The position numbers and the translations under genes are program-made. Positions 45,147 through 53,849 of a stretch of DNA of 64,000 nucleotides are shown in pieces (positions within the stretch are counted from its first letter, which is position 1; each line of letters begins with the position of its first letter). Under the pieces are notes generated by a model. That model made no database searches. It saw nothing but the letters and a program-made list of their open reading frames with translations, and was not told the DNA's origin. The stretch spans positions 1 to 64,000 of the forward strand of contig JAPSHX010000012.1 of NCBI GenBank assembly GCA_031179305.1, written 5' to 3'. Origin of the DNA: Paenarthrobacter sp. (lineage in GTDB: Bacteria; Actinomycetota; Actinomycetes; Actinomycetales; Micrococcaceae).

Positions 45147-45833
45147 ATGATCCTCACCACCGAAGGTCTCGAAGCACTCCGCTCCCAGTTGATCGTCTCT
45201 TGCCAGGCTTATCCGGGAGAGCCCATGCGCGATCCCCGGACCACAGCGCAGGTGGCCGCGTCAGCGGTCATCGGTGGGGCTGCGGCGATCCGCGTCCAAG
45301 GGTTAGCCGACGTGCAGTTCACGCGCACCGCCGTCGAGGTTCCTGTCATTGGTCTCTGGAAAGATGGTCATGCCGGGGTCTTCATCACACCAACGCTGCG
45401 GCATGCCCTTGCCGTGGCGAACGCCGGGGCTCATGTGGTGGCCATTGATGGAACCCGGCGGGAGCGGCCGGACGGGCTGTCCCTTGCCGAAACGGTGGCC
45501 CGTATCCACGCGGAATCCCACGCACTGGTCATGGCTGATTGTGGTTCCTTCGACGACGCCGTGGCAGCCGTGGAGGCGGGTGCGGACTTGATCGGGACCA
45601 CATTGGCCGGCTACACCGGCGAGCGCCCCAAGACCGACGGCCCGGACCTTGAGTTGCTGGAGCACATCGCGTCGGCGGACCTTGGCAAGCCGCTCATCGC
45701 TGAAGGGCGGATCCACACGCCCGCCCACGCCCGCCAAGCACTCGACGCCGGCGCCTTTGCTGTGGTGGTGGGCACCGCGATCACGCATCCGGCGAGCATC
45801 ACGGGCTGGTTCAAGGGCGCGATGCACGCGTAG
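45147..45833 (+). CDS. nanE: N-acetylmannosamine-6-phosphate 2-epimerase
   Basis: The 228-residue TIM-barrel protein shows NanE signatures: LIVSCQAYPGEPMRDP at the start, AVIGGAAAIRVQG, the catalytic lysine in GLWKDGH, MADCGSFDDA and GTTLAGYTG, then PLIAEGRIHTPAHA. It converts ManNAc-6-P to GlcNAc-6-P, which feeds NagA and NagB encoded elsewhere. AAAGGGAG precedes the ATG. It is the last gene of the sialic acid operon; a tandem palindromic repeat begins seven bases after the stop. Confidence 0.93.
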   Translation: MILTTEGLEALRSQLIVSCQAYPGEPMRDPRTTAQVAASAVIGGAAAIRVQGLADVQFTRTAVEVPVIGLWKDGHAGVFITPTLRHALAVANAGAHVVAIDGTRRERPDGLSLAETVARIHAESHALVMADCGSFDDAVAAVEAGADLIGTTLAGYTGERPKTDGPDLELLEHIASADLGKPLIAEGRIHTPAHARQALDAGAFAVVVGTAITHPASITGWFKGAMHA

Positions 45834-45839
45834 TTCCTG

Positions 45840-46050
45840 CGTTGCGGGGCCCACTCTGCGCCCCAAAACCCACCCAAAGCGCGCAAAGCGGGCCTCACAA
45901 CGAACGAGGAGCGCGTTGCGGGGCCCACTCTGCACCCCAAAACCCACCCAAAGCGCGCAAACCGGGCCTCACAACGAACGAGGAGCGCGTTGCGGGGCCC
46001 ACTCTGCACCCCAAAACCCACCCAAAGCGCGCAAAACGGGCCTCACAACG
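45840..46050 (+). repeat. Palindromic intergenic element, locus B (three tandem units)
   Basis: Three units start at 45840, 45914 and 45988, a 74-bp period, the third lacking its tail. Each has a left arm GTTGCGGGGCCCACTCTG and a right arm ending GGGCCTCACAACG, inverted to each other with a few mismatches. Units differ at only a few bases. Short open frames across the array are shadows. Confidence 0.9.
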
Positions 46051-46076
46051 CTCGGGGAGCGGCGTAGGCTTTCCCC

Positions 46077-47534
46077 ATGACTGCCGAGAGCTCCCGGGAA
46101 TTCGACGTAATCGTGATCGGCGCGGGCGCCGTAGGGGAAAACGTGGCGGACCGGGTGGTTCGCGGCGGCCTGACGGCGGTGATTGTCGAGAGCGAATTGG
46201 TGGGCGGGGAGTGCTCTTACTGGGCGTGCATCCCGTCCAAGGCGCTGCTCCGTCCGGGGAGTGTGCTCCACGCCGCCCAAGTGGTGCCGGGCTCAAAGGA
46301 AGCGATCACGGGAACCATTGATGCAGGGGCCGCGCTGAAGCATCGGGATTGGTTCACCAATAATTGGCAGGACGGCAGCCAGGTCGAGTGGCTGGACAGC
46401 GCTGGCATTGAGTTGATTCGTGGACGCGGGCGTATCACAGGCCCGCGTGAGGTCCAGGTGGATGGGCTCGATGGCAACAGCTATGCACTGAAGGCCCACC
46501 ATGCCGTGGTGATCGCGACCGGATCGACCCCTACCATTCCGGACATTGACGGCTTGGAAGACGTCCCGTTCTGGACAACCCGCGGCGCCACGGCTGCCAA
46601 GGAAATTCCCAAGCGTTTTGTGGTGCTCGGCGGCGGCGTTGCTGGCGTGGAAATGGCGCAGGCATTCGCCCGGCTCGGTTCGGATGTCACGCTGATCGCC
46701 CGAGGCCGATTGCTGAGCAGCTACCCGGAGGAAGCCGCGAACCTGGTCTTGGCCGGGCTTCGGGCCGACGGCGTCACTGTCCACGTCCACACGGACGTGG
46801 AGAAAACGGAGAAGAACGACGACGGCTCGGTGACAGTTACGTTCGACGACAAAACAACCACTGCCGACAAACTACTGGTCGCCTCGGGACGGCATCCCGC
46901 TTTGGCCAATTTGGGCCTGGAAAATGTGGGCGTTGAAGCGCAGGACGGCAAGCCCCTGCGACTCACAACCGAAGCCAGCGGTTTGGTGGAAGGCCCCGCG
47001 AGTGATGGCACCAGCGGACTATGGCTTTACGCTGCCGGCGATGCGGCCGGCAAGGTGCTCCTGACCCACCAGGGTAAATACGAGGCCCGTGCCACCGGTG
47101 ACGCGATCGTCGCCCGCGCCAACGGCAAGCTCAAAGGAATTCCCCGGCCTTGGAGCCCTTGGGCCCAGACCGCCAATCAGCATGCCGTCCCCAGTGTCGT
47201 CTTCACCGATCCCGAGGTTGCCTCGGTGGGTCCAAGTCTGGAGCAGGCTTTGTTGCAGGGCAAGAACGTCACCGGCGTGGAGCTGCCCATAGATGTGTCC
47301 GGCTCTCAGCTGCACTCCCCCGACTACAAAGGCTGGGCGCAGATCGTGGTGGATGAGGACCGGAAAGTGATCCTCGGCGCCACCTTTGTGGGCCCCGGCG
47401 TCGCTGAGCTCCTCCACTCTGCAACCGTCGCAATTGTGGGCGAAGTCCCGCTGGACCGTCTTTGGCATGCAGTTCCGTCATACCCCACCATCAGCGAAGT
47501 GTGGCTGAGGCTCTTGGAGAAGTACGGCCTCTAA
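46077..47534 (+). CDS. Pyridine nucleotide-disulfide oxidoreductase (LpdA/MerA-like)
   Basis: The 485-residue flavoprotein has the FAD motif DVIVIGAGAVGENVADR (10-26), the redox-active disulfide C46-x4-C51 in GECSYWACIPSK, the NAD motif VVLGGGVAGVEMAQAFARLG and the second FAD motif LYAAGDAAG. The C-terminal interface reads WHAVPSYPTISE, where typical family members have a second histidine (HAHPTLSE). It belongs with the class of lipoamide dehydrogenase, mercuric reductase and Mtb LpdA-like quinone reductases. No lipoyl-complex or mer genes are near, so a general disulfide or quinone reductase is likelier. Confidence 0.87.
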   Translation: MTAESSREFDVIVIGAGAVGENVADRVVRGGLTAVIVESELVGGECSYWACIPSKALLRPGSVLHAAQVVPGSKEAITGTIDAGAALKHRDWFTNNWQDGSQVEWLDSAGIELIRGRGRITGPREVQVDGLDGNSYALKAHHAVVIATGSTPTIPDIDGLEDVPFWTTRGATAAKEIPKRFVVLGGGVAGVEMAQAFARLGSDVTLIARGRLLSSYPEEAANLVLAGLRADGVTVHVHTDVEKTEKNDDGSVTVTFDDKTTTADKLLVASGRHPALANLGLENVGVEAQDGKPLRLTTEASGLVEGPASDGTSGLWLYAAGDAAGKVLLTHQGKYEARATGDAIVARANGKLKGIPRPWSPWAQTANQHAVPSVVFTDPEVASVGPSLEQALLQGKNVTGVELPIDVSGSQLHSPDYKGWAQIVVDEDRKVILGATFVGPGVAELLHSATVAIVGEVPLDRLWHAVPSYPTISEVWLRLLEKYGL

Positions 47535-47544
47535 TTCCTATTTG

Positions 47545-47560
47545 AACTGACCGGTCAGTT
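47545..47560. promoter_or_regulatory. TetR-type operator
   Basis: AACTGACCGGTCAGTT is a perfect 16-bp palindrome, the layout of many TetR operators. It lies 45 bases before the three-gene module whose last gene encodes a TetR regulator, so autoregulation is likely. Confidence 0.75.
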
Positions 47561-47604
47561 TAGTTAGACTTTCAGCAGACACCATTTCTGCGAAAGGCTT
47601 CATT

Positions 47605-48396
47605 GTGCTGTCCGTACAGCAACTCCAGATCAACGGCCGCCGGGACGCTCTCCTACCGGCAACATCACTCCAAGTCCGGCGCGGCGAACTCCTACTCGTC
47701 GCTGGAGAGGGACAGGACCAGCGGACCGCTTTGGCGTTGGCCTTGAGCGGCCGGATGAAGCCAAGCAACGGGGTGCTGAGTTGGGACAACACCATCAAGA
47801 CCAAGAAGATCCGCCTCGCAAGCGCCCTGGTGGACTCGCCCGGCGTCAATGAACCCGAGCAACACCTCAGCGTCCGCGACCTGGTCACCGAAGACCTCTC
47901 CCTCATCCCCCGCCGTTACCGCGGCGCACTGCTGAGCAAGCCTTGGCTGAAGGTCAACAGCTTCGAGGACATCGCCGGACTCTGGATAGAACAAATTCCG
48001 GCCACCCGCCGGCTCGAACTCCTCACCGCGCTCGCCCTCGCGGATCCAGCCACCGACCTCCTTGTTGTCGACTCCCCGGATCGCCACAGTGCTGATTCCG
48101 CGTCGTGGTTACCGCGACTTCAGGCATTGGCTTCCGACGCCGGGCGGCCACTTGCCGTCGTCGCCGTCGTGGGTGCCCTCCCGGAGAACTGGACCGGCCC
48201 CGCGGCGGTCATTGGCAATTCCGTCTCGCACCCGCCTGAACCGCAAGCGGAACCCGCGCCCGCCCAGCCCAAGCCAGCGGCCGTCGTCGAGCCCAAAGCC
48301 AAGTACGCTGCCGAACCGGCATCTGAAACATCCGCAACCGCACCCGACGTGACCGAAGAACCTGAATCCGTAAACCTGCAAAGGACTGCAAAGTGA
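47605..48396 (+). CDS. Degenerate ABC ATPase-like protein
   Basis: The start is GTG with GAAAGG upstream. The first 200 of 263 residues follow an ABC ATPase outline (LSVQQLQINGRRDALLPATS; RRGELLLVAG). However, the Walker A region is GEGQDQRT (34-41), lacking both the invariant GK. The LSGGQ signature is not visible and Walker B reads LLVVDSPD without the catalytic glutamate. ATP hydrolysis is unlikely. A Pro/Ala/Glu-rich tail (PEPQAEPAPAQPKPAAVVEP) ends the protein. Its stop overlaps the start of the YhgE/Pip gene, so it probably binds that membrane protein. The lesion looks ancient rather than recent: the frame is intact. Confidence 0.75.
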   Translation: MLSVQQLQINGRRDALLPATSLQVRRGELLLVAGEGQDQRTALALALSGRMKPSNGVLSWDNTIKTKKIRLASALVDSPGVNEPEQHLSVRDLVTEDLSLIPRRYRGALLSKPWLKVNSFEDIAGLWIEQIPATRRLELLTALALADPATDLLVVDSPDRHSADSASWLPRLQALASDAGRPLAVVAVVGALPENWTGPAAVIGNSVSHPPEPQAEPAPAQPKPAAVVEPKAKYAAEPASETSATAPDVTEEPESVNLQRTAK

Positions 48397-50429
48397 CTGT
48401 TCTGCGGCTCGCCCGCTCCGAACTCAAGCGCATGACCGGCGGGCTCCTGCCCAAGCTGACCATCCTCGCCCTGACTATGGTCCCGCTGCTGTACGGCGCC
48501 GTGTACCTTTATGCGAACTGGGATCCGTACGGCAACCTGAACCAGATCGACGCCGCCCTGGTGGTCCAGGACACGGGGGCAACGTCGTCGGACGGCACCG
48601 AACTGCAGGCCGGCAGGAAGGTGGCAGACAGCCTGGTTGAGGGCCACGTCTTCAATTGGAAGCAGGTGTCCAGCGCCGAGGACGCCGATGCGGGTGTTCG
48701 TACGGGTGAGTACGCCTTCGCGCTGCGCATTCCCAAGGATTTCTCGGCCAACCTGGTCTCCCCGGGCAGCTTCGACGCCGCCAACCAGGCCATGCTGCAC
48801 GTCACCACCAACGACGCCAACAACTACCTCCTGAGCACCATCGTGGACAAGCTCACAACAGCCGTCCACTCCACAGTGGCCAAGGAAGTGGGCGAGGAAA
48901 CCGCCAACCAGCTCCTCACCGGCTTCGGCACCATCCATGCGTCCATTGTGAAGGCTGCTGATGGCGCCTCGGAGTTGGCCACGGGCGTCGGCAAACTCAG
49001 TGACGGTGCCGCAACCCTGCACGACGGCACCACTCAGTTAGTGAGCGGCGCCGACCAACTCGTGGCCGGCCAGACCCAATTGCGGGATGGCGCGGTACAA
49101 CTGAACACCGGTGCCGGCCAGCTGAGTTCGGGACTGACCGAGCTCAGGAACAAAACCGCCACCCTTCCAACTGATTCGCAGAAACTCGCCGACGGCGCAG
49201 CACAAGTAGCCGCCGGAAACGCCGAGCTGAACGCGAAAGTCCAGGACGTCGTCGGGCAGCTCGAAGCGGCAGACAAAGGCCTCCGCAACCGCGTGGTGGA
49301 ATCCAACGCACGACTGGTGACTGCCGGTGTCCTGACACAAGAGCAGGCCGACAAGGTTCTGGCGGACTTTGACGCCGCCGCAGCATCAAGCCCGGTAACG
49401 GATGCGAAGACCAAGATCACTGGCGATGCTGCCAAGATCCAGCAGTTATCAGACGGTTCAGCTGCTGTCAGTGCCGGAGCATCCAAGCTCGCCGCCGCAA
49501 CACCAGCCCTGACCGACGCGATCTCGAAGGCTTCCGACGGCGCGGGGCAGCTAAGCACGGGCGCATCAACGTTGGCCGCGGGGCAGCAAACCGCCCTGGA
49601 AGGGGCCGGCAAGCTCGACGACGGCGCCCGCCAACTGGACAACGGCGCCAGCCAGCTCGCCAGCGGCGGAGTCACAGCCTCCGACGGCGCCCACACCCTG
49701 GCCAAGGAACTCGCCAAGGGCGCGGGAGACATCCCCAACCCAAACGATGAACAAAAGAGCAGCGTGTCCAAGGTGATCGCGGATCCAGTGGCGGTGGACA
49801 ATGTTTCCCAGGCGAAGGCAGGTTCCTATGGAGCCGGGCTGGCACCGTTCTTCCTGACGCTCGCACTGTGGATTGGCGTGTTCATGCTGGTCCAGGCCAT
49901 GCGCCCCATCACCCAACGGGCACTCGCCTCGAACGCCCCCGCGTGGAAAATCGCCGTCGGAGGCTGGCTGCCGTTCTTCGTGGTCTCGGTCCTGCAGGCC
50001 ACCATCCTCACCCTGGTAGTGAACCTTGGCTTGGGCTTGAACCCCGCACACCCCATCGGAATGTGGCTGTTCATGTTGGCCGCGGTGATGGCGTTCAGCG
50101 CGATCATCCAAGGCATCGTGGCGCTCATGGGGACGCCCGGCAAGTTTGTGGTGCTGATCCTGTTGGTCCTGCAGCTCGTTTCCTCGGGCGGAACGTTCCC
50201 GTGGCAGACCACGCCCATGCCGCTTCATGTTGTTCACGAGGTCCTGCCTATGGGGTACGTGGTGACCGGTATGAGGCACCTGATCTACGGCGGGGAGCTC
50301 AGCATGATCTGGCCCACCGTACTTGGCCTGCTTGGATACACTTTGCTGGGAGCGGCACTATCAACGCTCGCCGTCCGCAAGCATAAGATGTGGACCCTCA
50401 AAACGCTGAAGCCGGAGATCGCAGTATGA
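48393..50429 (+). CDS. YhgE/Pip-family membrane protein
   Basis: The start is a GTG overlapping the previous stop (GTGA). The 678-residue protein has one N-terminal membrane helix (LPKLTILALTMVPLLYGAVY), then a long extracytoplasmic region. This region holds repeated DGAxxLxxG/SGAxQLxxG heptads from about 185 to 460, a predicted coiled coil. Five C-terminal helices of ABC-2 type follow (LAPFFLTLALWIGVFMLV onward). The family includes the phage-infection protein Pip and YhgE and is linked to export or envelope functions. With the ATPase-like protein it may form a membrane complex. Substrate unknown. Confidence 0.9.
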   Translation: MTVLRLARSELKRMTGGLLPKLTILALTMVPLLYGAVYLYANWDPYGNLNQIDAALVVQDTGATSSDGTELQAGRKVADSLVEGHVFNWKQVSSAEDADAGVRTGEYAFALRIPKDFSANLVSPGSFDAANQAMLHVTTNDANNYLLSTIVDKLTTAVHSTVAKEVGEETANQLLTGFGTIHASIVKAADGASELATGVGKLSDGAATLHDGTTQLVSGADQLVAGQTQLRDGAVQLNTGAGQLSSGLTELRNKTATLPTDSQKLADGAAQVAAGNAELNAKVQDVVGQLEAADKGLRNRVVESNARLVTAGVLTQEQADKVLADFDAAAASSPVTDAKTKITGDAAKIQQLSDGSAAVSAGASKLAAATPALTDAISKASDGAGQLSTGASTLAAGQQTALEGAGKLDDGARQLDNGASQLASGGVTASDGAHTLAKELAKGAGDIPNPNDEQKSSVSKVIADPVAVDNVSQAKAGSYGAGLAPFFLTLALWIGVFMLVQAMRPITQRALASNAPAWKIAVGGWLPFFVVSVLQATILTLVVNLGLGLNPAHPIGMWLFMLAAVMAFSAIIQGIVALMGTPGKFVVLILLVLQLVSSGGTFPWQTTPMPLHVVHEVLPMGYVVTGMRHLIYGGELSMIWPTVLGLLGYTLLGAALSTLAVRKHKMWTLKTLKPEIAV

Positions 50430-51079
50430 GCACCACGGAGCCGGTTCCTTCCGAGGCAGATCCGCAGGAACGCGGCCCAGCAGAGAAGAAACTCCGCCCG
50501 GGCCGCACCAACGCAACTAAACAACGCCTGTTCGAGGCCTCCATGGAGCTGATCGGCGAGCGCGGCGCTGCGGGGGTGACCGTGGATGAAATCGCGGCCG
50601 CCGCCGGGGTGTCCAAGGGAACCGTCTACTACAACTTCGGCAGCAAGTCCGACCTCATCGCGCAGCTCTTGCGGCACGGTGTGGACATCATGCTGGTCCG
50701 GCTCCAGGACGTCCGCGGACAGGCCAATGACCCGCTGGAGTCCATGACCAACATGGTGGGCCAGGCCATGGAGTTCATGGACGACTACCCTTCCTTCGCC
50801 CGCCTGTGGGTCAGCGAAAACTGGCGCACTCCCGGCGAGTGGAGTGCTGTGTTTGCCGAGCTCCGCGCCGAACTCCTGGCCGTGATCGGCTCTGCGGTGG
50901 AGAGCGTTGCGGCCGGGTACAAGGTTGACGAGAGCATTGCCCGCGGCTCCTTGGAGGCAGCGATTTTCGGTGCCATTTTCGTGGTGGGCCTGGACCGGCA
51001 GACGTACAACCCTGAACGCACCCGTGAGCAAAGCGTCGCTGCTGTCATGACCATCATGCATGGGTACCTCATCAAGTAG
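50426..51079 (+). CDS. TetR family repressor of the YhgE/Pip module
   Basis: I chose the ATG at 50426, which forms an ATGA overlap with the preceding stop. The 217-residue protein has an N-terminal helix-turn-helix (about 30-75; TKQRLFEASMELIGERGAAG, then VDEIAAAAGVSKGTVYYNFGSK) and a helical ligand domain. It is the third gene of the operon and its likely operator is the palindrome at 47545. A palindromic element of the dispersed family begins 13 bases downstream. Confidence 0.92.
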   Translation: MSTTEPVPSEADPQERGPAEKKLRPGRTNATKQRLFEASMELIGERGAAGVTVDEIAAAAGVSKGTVYYNFGSKSDLIAQLLRHGVDIMLVRLQDVRGQANDPLESMTNMVGQAMEFMDDYPSFARLWVSENWRTPGEWSAVFAELRAELLAVIGSAVESVAAGYKVDESIARGSLEAAIFGAIFVVGLDRQTYNPERTREQSVAAVMTIMHGYLIK

Positions 51080-51091
51080 GTCTGCCTGGCC

Positions 51092-51154
51092 CGTTGTGAG
51101 GCCCGCTCTGCGTGTTCTTTGTGGCTTTCAGGACGCAGAGCGGGCCTCGCAACG
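51092..51154 (+). repeat. Palindromic intergenic element, locus C
   Basis: A single 63-bp unit. The left arm CGTTGTGAGGCCCGCTCTG and the right arm AGAGCGGGCCTCGCAACG match over 22 positions with one G-T wobble, the best-paired copy in the window. Confidence 0.88.
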
Positions 51155-51202
51155 GTATCCAACTGCAATGTACGACGGCGTGGCGTGGCCACTTAGTCGG
51201 CG

Positions 51203-51859
51203 ATGATTAACCTCATGCGTCACATGGGGAACAGTGGGAAGCTTGCGGTGGTGTCCGCCTTCGTCTCGCTCGGGCTGTTGGTGCTGGCCGCTGTGGTTCT
51301 GGAGGAACTGGTGTTGTACCTGTTCCTGGGTGCCGTTCTGATCTGCTATTTGGCGTCCGTAGTGCAGGTCTTCAACCGACGACGCTACTTTGTGGTCCTC
51401 CTTGGCGCAGTGGGCACCAGCCTTTTCATCGGTTGCAGCATCGCCTTCCTGCGGATGTGGGGCATCGCGTTCAATCAGGACGCCAATGCTCTGGGCAGTG
51501 CCGTGAGCACCCAGGATTCAGACATCTACTTTTACTTGGCAGCCATTGCAGGGTTTGGGACGCTGGGCGTGCTTTTTCTAGGTGCGGTGGTGCCATCGTT
51601 CGGTTTGCGAACCGCGGCTCCCGCTCGACTTCCCTCAGCTGTAAAGCGCACCCCCGCAGCGCGCAAACCGGCTTCGCGTGCTGGGCTCCCCACCAAGCGC
51701 CCTGCCGCTACGGTCCCGCGGTCGTCCGGCGCGGCGAAGGCGTCCGCCGCAGCAAAGGCAACTCCCGTGAAGCGTCCCGTTCCTCGTACGCCGACAGCGC
51801 CGGCCAAGCGTCCGGCGTCGAACACTTCCACCCAACGAAAGCCGGCCCCTAAACGCTAA
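51203..51859 (+). CDS. Small membrane protein with basic Ala/Pro/Lys tail
   Basis: The 218-residue protein has four membrane segments (LAVVSAFVSLGLLVLAAVVL; VLYLFLGAVLICYLASVVQV; YFVVLLGAVGTSLFIGCSIA; YLAAIAGFGTLGVLFLGAVV). A disordered tail of about 75 residues follows, rich in Lys, Arg, Pro and Ala (TPVKRPVPRTPTAPAKRPAS). The tail would be cytosolic and could contact nucleic acid or anionic lipid. No family recognised. ATGs at 51203, 51215 and 51224 are all possible starts. Confidence 0.75.
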   Translation: MINLMRHMGNSGKLAVVSAFVSLGLLVLAAVVLEELVLYLFLGAVLICYLASVVQVFNRRRYFVVLLGAVGTSLFIGCSIAFLRMWGIAFNQDANALGSAVSTQDSDIYFYLAAIAGFGTLGVLFLGAVVPSFGLRTAAPARLPSAVKRTPAARKPASRAGLPTKRPAATVPRSSGAAKASAAAKATPVKRPVPRTPTAPAKRPASNTSTQRKPAPKR

Positions 51860-51875
51860 TCACCACAACACCCCT

Positions 51876-52386
51876 GCGTTGCCAGGCCCGCTCTGCACGC
51901 TAACACGGGATCTAAACGTGCAAAGCGGGCCCCACAACAAAACCACCCCGCGTTGCGAGGCCCGCTCTACACGCTAACGCAGGACCTAAACGCGCAAAGC
52001 AGGCCCCACAACAAAACCCGCCCTGCGTTGCGAGGCCCGCTCTACACGCTAACGCAGGACCTAAACGCGCAAAGCAGGCCCCACAACAAAACCCGCCCCG
52101 CGTTGCGAGGCCCGCTCTACACGCTAACGCAGGATCTAAACGTGCAAAGCAGGCCCCACAACAAAACCACCCTGCGTTGCGAGGCCCGCTCTGCGCCCTA
52201 ACCCGGGACCTTAACGTGCAAAGCAGGCCCCACAACAAAACCCACTCAACGTTGCCAGGCCCGCTCTACACGCTCACGCGGGACCTTAACGTGCAAAGCC
52301 GGCCCCACAACAAAACCCGCCCTGCGTTGCGAGGCCCGCTCTACACGCTAACGCAGGATCTAAACGTGCAAAGCCGGCCCCACAAC
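51876..52386 (+). repeat. Palindromic intergenic element, locus D (seven tandem units)
   Basis: Units start at 51876, 51950, 52025, 52100, 52174, 52249 and 52324, a period of 74-75 bp. Each carries a left arm of type GCGTTGCGAGGCCCGCTCT, a centre such as AACGCAGGATCTAAACG, a right arm AAAGCAGGCCCCACAAC and a linker like AAAACCCGCCCT. It fills the gap between two convergent stop codons and ends eight bases before the oxidoreductase stop. Open frames running through it are artefacts of the period. Confidence 0.93.
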
Positions 52387-52393
52387 AGGCGGG

Positions 52394-53812
52394 TCAGGAG
52401 TCGAACCCCAACCCGACGGCGTCGAGCGCTTTGAGGATGAGGTTCCGTTTTCCCTGATTGTGATCGGCCCGGTCCATGGACCAGCGCGTCAGGTTGATGC
52501 CCAGGGAAGCCAGCGGCTCAGGAGGGAAGGGCAACGGGCGTTTCCGGACCATCTCCACCCGGGTGCGCTCGGTGTCCAAGCCGGCCAGGAGATCCAGGAG
52601 GACGTCGGCTGCAAATGCCGTGGCTCCTACGCCGAGTCCGGTGAATCCTGCCGCATACGCCACCCGTCCCTTCCGCGCCGTGCCGAAGAACGCGCAGAAC
52701 TGGGTGCTCGAATCGATGGGTCCGGCCCACTTGTGGGTGAACTTCAGGCCCTCGAGCTGCGGGAACGTCGTGAAGAAGTGCGAGGCGATCTTCTCCCACG
52801 TCGCTGGCTGGTGCTCGTGCCGCTGGTCCACGCGCCGGCCCCAGAAGTAGAGGGCGTCGTAGCCACCGAACAGGATCCTGTGGTCCTTGGTAATGCGGTA
52901 ATAGTGAAATTGGTTGGCAACATCCCCGATCCCTTGCCGCTGGGACCATCCGATGGACTCCAACTGCTCGGCAGTAAGTGGCTCGGTCATCAGCGCGTAG
53001 TCATACACGGGCACCGTCATCAACTGGTTCCGCTTGAGCAGTGACGGAAACACGTTGGTGCCGAGGACCACGTTGTCCGCTTCCACGTTGCCTCGCTCCG
53101 TAACAACGGTGACGCCCTGTTCGTGGTCCTTCAACTCGCGCACGCGCGTGTCCTCGTAGATCACCACGCCCAGCTCCGTTGCCACCCGAGCCAGCTCAAG
53201 TCCCAGCTTGTATGGGTGGACCATCGCCACGGAGTCTTTATGCCAGCGGCCGGCCAGGTAGGTGGGAGAGTTGAGCTCTGCCCTCACTGCTTCCTGGTCC
53301 AGAAAGACGCTGCCGGGGCTTTCGTCCTCCTTGAGCCAAGCCACCTGGTGCGGTTCCACCGCAACGTTCAGTTCACCGGTACGCTCCCACTCGCAATCCA
53401 TGCCGTACTTCTCCACGGCTTCCTGCATGCGGTCCAGGTTCTCCATGCCCAGCCGGTCGAGGGTCTCCAGCTCATCAGGCCAGCGGTTCTTGCCATTCTC
53501 ATGGCCGTGGGTGAGGCTCGCCTCGCAGAAGCCGCCGTTGCGGCCCGAAGCTGCCCATGCCACCCGCTCCCCTTCCAGCAGGATCACTGTCCGGCCGGGA
53601 TCGCGTTCCTTGGCACGCAGCGCCGTCCACAATCCGGTATAGCCGCCACCGACGATCACGAGGTCCGCGGCAGCGTCGCGGTCGAGTTGCGTATAGCGTG
53701 TGGCTGAGTCCTTGAGGTGGTCGATCCAGAACGGCCGGTGGGCCGCGCCTTCCAAGGCACGGGATACGACGGCGGCCTGCGGGACATTCCGTTCGAAAAC
53801 GGTGGTATTCAC
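52394..53812 (-). CDS. DAO-family FAD-dependent oxidoreductase (PuuB-like)
   Basis: The start is a GTG with AGGAGA upstream. The 472-residue enzyme carries the dinucleotide motif DLVIVGGGYTGLWTALRAKE (50-69), the ASGRNGGFCEASLTHG segment typical of DAO amine oxidases and the C-terminal GFTGLGVGATAFAADVLLD. The layout resembles gamma-glutamylputrescine oxidase PuuB and other amine oxidases that release an aldehyde, ammonia or amine, and H2O2. It is the last gene of a six-gene operon, 37 bases after the ATPase gene. The aldehyde dehydrogenase gene across the divergent regulator could take the product. Confidence 0.87.
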   Translation of the reverse strand: MNTTVFERNVPQAAVVSRALEGAAHRPFWIDHLKDSATRYTQLDRDAAADLVIVGGGYTGLWTALRAKERDPGRTVILLEGERVAWAASGRNGGFCEASLTHGHENGKNRWPDELETLDRLGMENLDRMQEAVEKYGMDCEWERTGELNVAVEPHQVAWLKEDESPGSVFLDQEAVRAELNSPTYLAGRWHKDSVAMVHPYKLGLELARVATELGVVIYEDTRVRELKDHEQGVTVVTERGNVEADNVVLGTNVFPSLLKRNQLMTVPVYDYALMTEPLTAEQLESIGWSQRQGIGDVANQFHYYRITKDHRILFGGYDALYFWGRRVDQRHEHQPATWEKIASHFFTTFPQLEGLKFTHKWAGPIDSSTQFCAFFGTARKGRVAYAAGFTGLGVGATAFAADVLLDLLAGLDTERTRVEMVRKRPLPFPPEPLASLGINLTRWSMDRADHNQGKRNLILKALDAVGLGFDS

Positions 53813-53849
53813 GGAAATTCTCCTATTTCAATGGTCAATCTCTCACCGG

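Noticed and set aside
45842..46321. Similar repeat-peptide frames over the array after nanE
   Set aside because: Same artefact; they also run into the oxidoreductase gene in the wrong frame.
51876..52386. CRISPR array from the seven regularly spaced repeats
   Set aside because: The whole 74-75 bp unit repeats, including the centre; there are no unique spacers and no cas genes, and the unit is an imperfect palindrome found elsewhere as single copies.
51912..52434. Open frames with a repeated MRGPLYTLTQDLN-like peptide on both strands
   Set aside because: They arise from the repeat period passing through the tandem array. Start sites lack ribosome sites and the residues simply translate the palindrome.
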